From contig CACYOC010000002.1 in NCBI GenBank assembly GCA_902775975.1, positions 82,988-146,987 of the forward strand: a stretch of 64,000 bases of DNA. The letters are read 5' to 3'. Shown here piece by piece: positions 62,900 through 64,000 of this stretch. Both the position numbers and the translations under genes were made by a program. Source of the stretch: an uncultured Bacteroidales bacterium. GTDB taxonomy: Bacteria > Bacteroidota > Bacteroidia > Bacteroidales > Bacteroidaceae. The notes below the pieces were generated by a model. It ran no database searches. It had not been told where the DNA came from and saw only the letters and a program-made list of their open reading frames with translations. Within the stretch, counting starts at the first letter, position 1; each line of letters starts with the position of its first letter.

Positions 62900-64000
62900 T
62901 TACTCCTCCCAGTTTTCCTGCGTCTTGCGGACGTAGGTCTTGTAGCGAATCTGAGCCATCTTCTGGGCCTCGGCGAAGAGTTCCTCGGCCTCGTTGGGAT
63001 AAGCCTTCTTCACTGACAGGTAACGAACCTCACCCAGCAGGAAGTCGTGGAAGTTAGCCCAGTTGGGCTCCTTAGAGTCGAGGCTGAACGGATTCTTGCC
63101 TTCCTCAGCCAGAGCGGGATTGTAGCGCCACAGGTGCCAGTAACCGCACTCCACAGCCTTCTTCTCCTCAGCCTGGCTCTTGCCCATACCGCCCTTGGCC
63201 TTCAGACCGTGGTTGATACAGGGAGCGTAGGCGATGATGATTGAAGGTCCGTGCCAAGCCTCGGCCTCGCGGATAGCCTTCAGGGTCTGAGCGTGGTCAG
63301 CACCCATAGCAATCTGAGCGACATAGACGTAACCGTAGGTGGTAGCGATCATACCGAGGTCCTTCTTGCGGATGCGCTTACCCTGAGCAGCGAACTGAGC
63401 GATAGCACCGAGAGGAGTAGCCTTAGAAGCCTGACCACCCGTGTTAGAGTAAACCTCAGTATCGAGCACGAGGATATTTACATCTTCACCAGAAGCAATC
63501 ACGTGGTCGAGACCGCCGTAACCGATGTCGTAAGAAGCACCGTCACCACCGATGATCCACTGTGAGCGCTTCACCAGGTAGTGGTCGAGGGTCTGCAGTT
63601 CCTTACATATCTCGCAACCCTTAGCGGCGCAGGCAGCAATCTCGGCACGCAGCTTCGGAGCAATCTCCTTGGTCTTGTCGGCATCGTCCTTGTTGGCAAT
63701 CCACTCCTCTGCGAGAGCCTTGTATTCGGGAGTGACATCGCACTTCTCGCAAGCTTCAGCAAGCAGCTTAGCTACGCGCTCCTTCATCTTCTTGTTACCG
63801 AGAGCCATACCGAGACCGAACTCGCAGAAGTCCTCGAACAGAGAGTTGTTGAAGCATGGACCCTGACCCTTCTCGTTCTTGGTGTAAGGAGTAGAAGGAA
63901 TAGAAGCAGAGTAGATAGAAGAACAACCGGTAGCGTTGGCAATCATCTGACGGTCACCGAACAGCTGAGAAATCAGCTTCACGTAAGGTGTCTCACCGCA
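62900..64000 (-). CDS. nifJ: Pyruvate:ferredoxin (flavodoxin) oxidoreductase, C-terminal part, cut by window edge
   Basis: Anaerobic oxidation of pyruvate to acetyl-CoA with reduction of ferredoxin. About 366 C-terminal residues are present; the reading frame continues past 64000 (CGETPYVKLISQLFGDR begins at the edge), so the GTG at 63982 is not a start. This part is the thiamine pyrophosphate domain: ANATGCSSIYSAS, GGDGASYDIGYGGLDHV, ILVLDTEVYSNTGGQASKATPLGA (in part) and IIAYAPCINHGL, with a cluster-ligand Cys. The C-terminus QENWEE ends the protein. It marks an obligate anaerobe metabolism. Confidence 0.96.
   Translation of the reverse strand, partial: CGETPYVKLISQLFGDRQMIANATGCSSIYSASIPSTPYTKNEKGQGPCFNNSLFEDFCEFGLGMALGNKKMKERVAKLLAEACEKCDVTPEYKALAEEWIANKDDADKTKEIAPKLRAEIAACAAKGCEICKELQTLDHYLVKRSQWIIGGDGASYDIGYGGLDHVIASGEDVNILVLDTEVYSNTGGQASKATPLGAIAQFAAQGKRIRKKDLGMIATTYGYVYVAQIAMGADHAQTLKAIREAEAWHGPSIIIAYAPCINHGLKAKGGMGKSQAEEKKAVECGYWHLWRYNPALAEEGKNPFSLDSKEPNWANFHDFLLGEVRYLSVKKAYPNEAEELFAEAQKMAQIRYKTYVRKTQENWEE

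Noticed and set aside
63982-63984. GTG as the start of nifJ
   Set aside because: The frame continues to the window edge with the conserved CGETPY residues, so this GTG is an internal Val codon.

Overview
The window comes from a member of the Bacteroidales, most likely Prevotella or a close relative. The evidence is: a short (~290 aa) primary sigma factor without region 1.1; repeated use of the Bacteroidetes -7 promoter box TAnnTTTG; a TonB-dependent outer-membrane receptor; an HU-CCDC81/SPOR protein; a DUF5686 outer-membrane protein; an EFR1 ferredoxin-flavodoxin; a GT3-type glycogen synthase; and an RprX/RprY-like two-component pair. It is chromosomal core sequence of moderate GC. I see no rRNA, tRNA, insertion sequence, phage or CRISPR array.

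Layout. 1-6.1 kb: grpE start (cut by the left edge), an ABC-F ATPase, queA, nadE and a SpoU/TrmH RNA methyltransferase. 6.2-11 kb: a TonB-dependent receptor and the two-component pair. 11-26.4 kb (minus strand): AddB/AddA-like recombination nuclease, DUF5686 protein, rpoD, DEAD-box helicase, LptF/G permease, tgt and lon. 27-44 kb: phosphohexose mutase, pyrF-prfA-purM, lemA with a TPM-domain partner, aroE, menG, purC, phoH-like, RNA pseudouridine synthase, a 51-residue membrane protein, menA, HD-domain protein, lepA, Crp/Fnr regulator, ispE. 44-50 kb: glycogen synthase plus alpha-glucan phosphorylase, LolA-like protein, EFR1 protein. 50-62.8 kb: dapA, a four-gene partner-switch module (SpoIIE phosphatase, RsbW-like kinase, STAS antagonist, HATPase protein), FHA and SPOR proteins, rfbC, a lipoprotein, an omega-amidase, a kinase-like protein lacking its phospho-histidine, an AlkD-like protein and a 2-hydroxyacid dehydrogenase. 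The right edge cuts nifJ. Shared pathways: queA and tgt (queuosine), menA and menG (menaquinone), purM and purC (purines), glycogen synthase and phosphorylase (storage glucan).

The most unusual content is between the genes. Four intergenic regions (10940-11027, 26481-26590, 39391-39456, 60612-60919) hold tandem arrays with an exact 22-bp period. Most units are a roughly 12-17-bp quasi-palindrome plus a short spacer. The sequence is shared by neighbouring units but differs completely between loci; only the period and the dyad symmetry are kept. The largest array has 14 units. A second class is period-7 (once period-9) tandem repeats. These fill five short gaps just upstream of downstream genes in minus-strand operons, and one run lies inside queA. 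At least nine genes have the -7 box only 5-10 nt before the start codon, implying nearly leaderless mRNAs. Other notable signals are a consensus sigma-54 site upstream of grpE, a 17-bp inverted repeat bracketing the -7 box of the two-component operon, and an ABC-F protein with one ATP site degenerate in all three key motifs.
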